NCBI RefSeq assembly: GCF_000970675.1
Contig: NZ_LAJA01000007.1
Location: forward strand, 124,001 to 188,000
Reading direction: 5' to 3'
DNA: 64,000 nt
Source: Domibacillus tundrae
Lineage (GTDB): Bacteria > Bacillota > Bacilli > Bacillales > Domibacillaceae
The stretch's first letter is position 1. Every line of letters starts with the position of its first letter. Shown one piece after another: positions 61,937 through 64,000 of this stretch. The notes under the pieces were generated by a model. It was not told the origin of the DNA. It saw only the letters and a program-made list of their open reading frames with translations, and did not search any database. The translations under genes were made by a program, and so were the position numbers.

Positions 61937-61965
61937 CTTCTACGATTAAATCGTACACGTTTCAA
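61937..61965 (-). promoter_or_regulatory. ohr promoter with OhrR operator
   Basis: Minus strand TTGAAA (61960-61965), 17-base spacer, TAGAAG (61937-61942). The palindrome TACGATTAAATCGTA (61941-61955) differs from the B. subtilis OhrR half-operator TACAATTAAATTGTA only by a compensated pair. Confidence 0.82.
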
Positions 61966-61981
61966 ATAAATAATGCAAACA

Positions 61982-62012
61982 AAAAGAAGCCATCTTTAAA
62001 AAAACGGCTTCT
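61982..62012 (-). terminator. Terminator of the TerD-like gene
   Basis: GAAGCCGTTT...AAAGATGGCTTC-type stem, then T run on the minus strand; overlaps the last codons. Confidence 0.65.
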
Positions 62013-62592
62013 TCATATGTAATGGCGACAATTTATTCATTGATTTTTTCTTATCAAAAAAACCGTCCGGAAAGTCTATAAGCCCGTATGTATTGCAAAT
62101 AGCCTGAAAGTCACCTGTCGCGCCGCTTCCAGTCAAGACAATCCGCCAGCCATTATCTGCCCGGCGCACATCTCCAATGACGAGACCTGCTGCATCAGAA
62201 AAGTCCTCCCCAAGCTCATAACGGACCAATTCTTCTTTTGTTTCACCATTGATCATGCGGACAAATGCTTCGTTGACATCACGAAATGTGCGATCGTCCG
62301 ATTGATGAAGTGCTACAGCGATGACAATTTTATTAACAGACGCAGGCAGCATGGACAACTGAACGTATAATTCTTCATTATCACCAGTGCCCGCACCTGT
62401 TTGATTATCATTTGATAAAAGCAGCACACCGTCAAGAGCCGTCAATTGGTTATAAAAGACGATGTGTTCATATGAACGGACTGTATCGGTTTCATCAACT
62501 AAAATTGCCATCATATCAAGATCAAATAGTGAAGCGCTGCCATCCCATCCTAGCGCAATTTTAATCGATTGCTTCAGCCGATTCGGTCTCAA
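61996..62592 (-). CDS. TerD-family protein
   Basis: 198 residues. 'IKIALGWDGSASLFDLDMMAILVDETD', 'NDNQTGAGTGDNEELYVQLSMLP' and 'AAGLVIGDVRRADNGWRI' are TerD blocks, the acidic ones binding calcium. TerD proteins belong to tellurite/stress-resistance systems, usually in multi-gene ter clusters; here it is alone. Start is the TTG at 62590-62592 after GGGAGG. Confidence 0.87.
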   Translation of the reverse strand: MRPNRLKQSIKIALGWDGSASLFDLDMMAILVDETDTVRSYEHIVFYNQLTALDGVLLLSNDNQTGAGTGDNEELYVQLSMLPASVNKIVIAVALHQSDDRTFRDVNEAFVRMINGETKEELVRYELGEDFSDAAGLVIGDVRRADNGWRIVLTGSGATGDFQAICNTYGLIDFPDGFFDKKKSMNKLSPLHMKKPFF

Positions 62593-62661
62593 AAAAATTC
62601 CTCCCTTCTCTTTGATCATAACAGCTGCGGGCTTTCTTTCAAAGCAAAAGCCCGCCATTAA

Positions 62662-63465
62662 TCACCTTGTTTCCCGTTGAAGCTGGTTTAACATTTGATC
62701 CGCAATCGCGTGGTAGCCCAGCTCACTTGGATGAATACCATCATCCGACAAATTTTGCGGCATCTCGCTATTAATGACCTCTGCTGTGTCAACAACAACC
62801 GCATAATCATGTTCCGCCGCCAGCTCATAAAACTGAACGTTCCATCGTGGCAAAAACCGGTCCGCAAGTGTATACAATTCAAATTCTTTTTCCAGCGGAT
62901 TATACAATTCAAGCAATAAAACCGTTGCGTCTGGATTTAATGTGTGTACCCGGTTCATAATATCGGTCAAATTAGTATTAAATTCTGTCTGAAGCGAATC
63001 TATTGATTGAACTGCCTCGTAAAACCCTTCTTCAAATCCAAGCTTCAAAATATCATTTCCGCCAATATTAATGGTGACAATATCTGCCTGCTTAATTTGT
63101 TCATCAAACTGTCCGTTTTGCACAAGCTCATTCAATTCACTGCTCGTTATTTCATTAATTCCCTCATTTTGAAATTGAACCTCTTTTTGAATGGATGATT
63201 CGAGGTTTTCTGAAAATGTTTTGACCAGATTTTCTTTTGGATTCGCACCAAATCCGGTAATAACTGAATCCCCAATGGCAATATGACGAAGCACTTGCTT
63301 GTCGCTTTTACGAAAATACTCAACATACGTGTCTTTCCGCTCGCTCGCAAGTGTATGAGGTCCTTCTTTTAACTGTTCTATTTGATATTGCGGATAATAC
63401 ATCCAAATCGCAAACCCTGCCACACAAGCTGCTAAAAGACTAAAAATGGTAGCGATCACTTTCAT
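62662..63465 (-). CDS. SGNH/GDSL-family lipase or esterase (YpmR-like), membrane-anchored
   Basis: 267 residues: N-terminal hydrophobic anchor (about 4-23), then SGNH hydrolase blocks 'HIAIGDSVITGFGANPKENL' (Ser), 'DIVTINIGGNDILKLGF' (Asn) and 'DDGIHPSELGYHAIADQML' (Asp/His). Acts outside the membrane on an ester of unknown identity. Confidence 0.9.
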   Translation of the reverse strand: MKVIATIFSLLAACVAGFAIWMYYPQYQIEQLKEGPHTLASERKDTYVEYFRKSDKQVLRHIAIGDSVITGFGANPKENLVKTFSENLESSIQKEVQFQNEGINEITSSELNELVQNGQFDEQIKQADIVTINIGGNDILKLGFEEGFYEAVQSIDSLQTEFNTNLTDIMNRVHTLNPDATVLLLELYNPLEKEFELYTLADRFLPRWNVQFYELAAEHDYAVVVDTAEVINSEMPQNLSDDGIHPSELGYHAIADQMLNQLQRETR

Positions 63466-63581
63466 GTTCTGCCCATTGTTCCTCCTTTTATATCGAAATA
63501 CCTTTCAGTATGACCGTATTAATTGTTCATTATACGTGTGGGCGCATTGTTTCCTCAACTGATCTGTTTCTTATATCGATT

Positions 63582-63716
63582 TCACCAGGCATCTTTTTCA
63601 TAGCCACACTGTTCCCAATAGCCAATATGCTCTTCGTCAATCAGCTCAATACGGAGCACCGGCAGGCAATAAAGAAAACCGATCCAAATATGACTTTCTT
63701 TTATCCATACCCGCAT
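63582..63716 (-). CDS. Short hypothetical frame, possibly a gene fragment
   Basis: An open frame (63582-63761) gives MRVWIKESHIWIGFLYCLPV and LRIELIDEEHIGYWEQCGYE then KDAW from an ATG at 63716. The sequence looks protein-like (aromatic and charged residues in patches) but has no convincing ribosome binding site, and the frame continues upstream to a stop at 63762-63764 without a standard start. It may be the end of a decayed gene. Confidence 0.35.
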   Translation of the reverse strand: MRVWIKESHIWIGFLYCLPVLRIELIDEEHIGYWEQCGYEKDAW

Positions 63717-63840
63717 TTCCGGAAAAGAAGCCCGGAGTGCCGTCGAAAAAAACAGAAAATCTTACACATCCTTTTCTTTTATTTTTCTTTAGTTTACGCT
63801 GTTCCTTTCTTCCTCTTAAATTTAGTTGTATTTATGAAAA

Positions 63841-63863
63841 AACCCCTGTCTATTTCGACAGGG
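63841..63863 (-). terminator. Terminator of the gene at the right edge
   Basis: CCCTGTC-loop-GACAGGG followed by TTTTTT on the minus strand. Confidence 0.82.
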
Positions 63864-63870
63864 TTCATGC

Positions 63871-64000
63871 TCATTCAAACGAATTGTAGATATCATATTC
63901 CTCCTGTTTTTCTTCAAGCCAAGTTGTGTATTCAGTTGACAGCTTTTCCTGCATCAGTGCTTCTTTTATTTCTGCTGTACTGTCTTTTAAATTCGCTTCT
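63871..64000 (-). CDS. C-terminal end of a SurA/PrsA-like (parvulin-type) protein, cut by window edge
   Basis: Forty-two codons are visible, ending ...EIKEALMQEKLSTEYTTW, LEEKQEEYDIYNSFE and stop. The pattern 'IKEALMQEKL-x-W-x-x-x-x-x-x-YDI' is common at the end of PrsA/SurA foldases, but the catalytic part lies outside the window, so the call is tentative. Confidence 0.5.
   Translation of the reverse strand, partial: EANLKDSTAEIKEALMQEKLSTEYTTWLEEKQEEYDIYNSFE

Noticed and set aside
62627-62655. GCGGGCTTT/AAAGCCCGC hairpin between the SGNH and TerD-like genes
   Set aside because: A good stem but no T run on either side, so not listed as a terminator.
1-64000. CRISPR arrays, tRNA/rRNA genes, prophage, intact insertion sequences, replication origin
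   Set aside because: No regular spaced repeats, cloverleaf or rRNA signatures, integrases, phage structural genes or transposase frames were found.

Overview
The window looks like chromosome of an aerobic, spore-forming member of the Bacillaceae. The reasons are strong AGGAGG-type ribosome binding sites, frequent TTG/GTG starts, sigma-A promoters, Gram-positive riboswitches (SAM-I, TPP, cobalamin), and a gene set of Bacillus type (MetI/MetC, YuiD, PdaC-like deacetylase, KatX-like catalase, Spo0E-like phosphatase, DUF456, YdjO). An iron-mineralizing encapsulin operon of the Firmicute IMEF class is also present. I cannot name the species. No rRNA, tRNA, CRISPR array, prophage or intact transposase gene was seen.

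Layout. 1-3.5 kb: 5' end of an RND efflux pump, release factor 3, an Ohr/OsmC protein and a small membrane protein. 3.5-6.2 kb: metI-metC under a SAM-I riboswitch, with an unexplained structured element between the riboswitch terminator and metI. 6.3-9.6 kb: malic enzyme, a small unknown, YuiD-like protein and lipid kinase. 9.7-12.4 kb: thiMDE under a TPP riboswitch, with thiW reduced to a frameshifted remnant. 12.4-17.1 kb: PpiB, an FtsH-like membrane AAA protease and a polar amino-acid ABC transporter. 17.2-20.1 kb: a broken carboxymuconolactone-decarboxylase-like gene, a Fur-box-controlled orphan gene, and the three-gene encapsulin operon (IMEF cargo, shell, targeted ferredoxin). 20.2-24.4 kb: pncB, a CNNM/CBS transporter-like protein and a PdaC-like deacetylase. 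24.5-37.8 kb: a 15-gene anaerobic-type cobalamin operon (cbiW-H-X-J-C-D-ET-L-F-G-A then cobalt importer cbiMNQO) behind a cobalamin riboswitch. 37.9-45.5 kb: a dead lipoprotein gene, two PepSY proteins with a two-component system, pirin, a TetR-MFS pair and DinB. 45.5-50.8 kb: a sigma-54 activator remnant, CAP-domain protein, amidase-like protein, and IclR regulator with malate synthase G. 50.9-58.6 kb: small proteins, an orphan sensor kinase beside a Spo0E-like phosphatase gene, flavin monooxygenase, catalase, PpnP and a truncated ATP-grasp gene. 58.7-64 kb: asparagine synthetase, an ohr-gpx-ohrR peroxide operon with its operator, TerD-like and SGNH proteins, and the 3' end of a parvulin-like gene.

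How the parts work together. Iron and peroxide handling recurs: the encapsulin compartment, the Fur-box gene, Ohr/GPx/OhrR and catalase. Cofactor supply is riboswitch-controlled at three loci. Three intergenic regions (5.83-5.96, 47.54-47.77 and 54.19-54.32 kb) carry structured non-coding DNA that resembles IS200/IS605 right ends / omega-RNA scaffolds without any tnpB in the window. This is the least explained content here, and the family assignment is from memory of such elements, not from a search.
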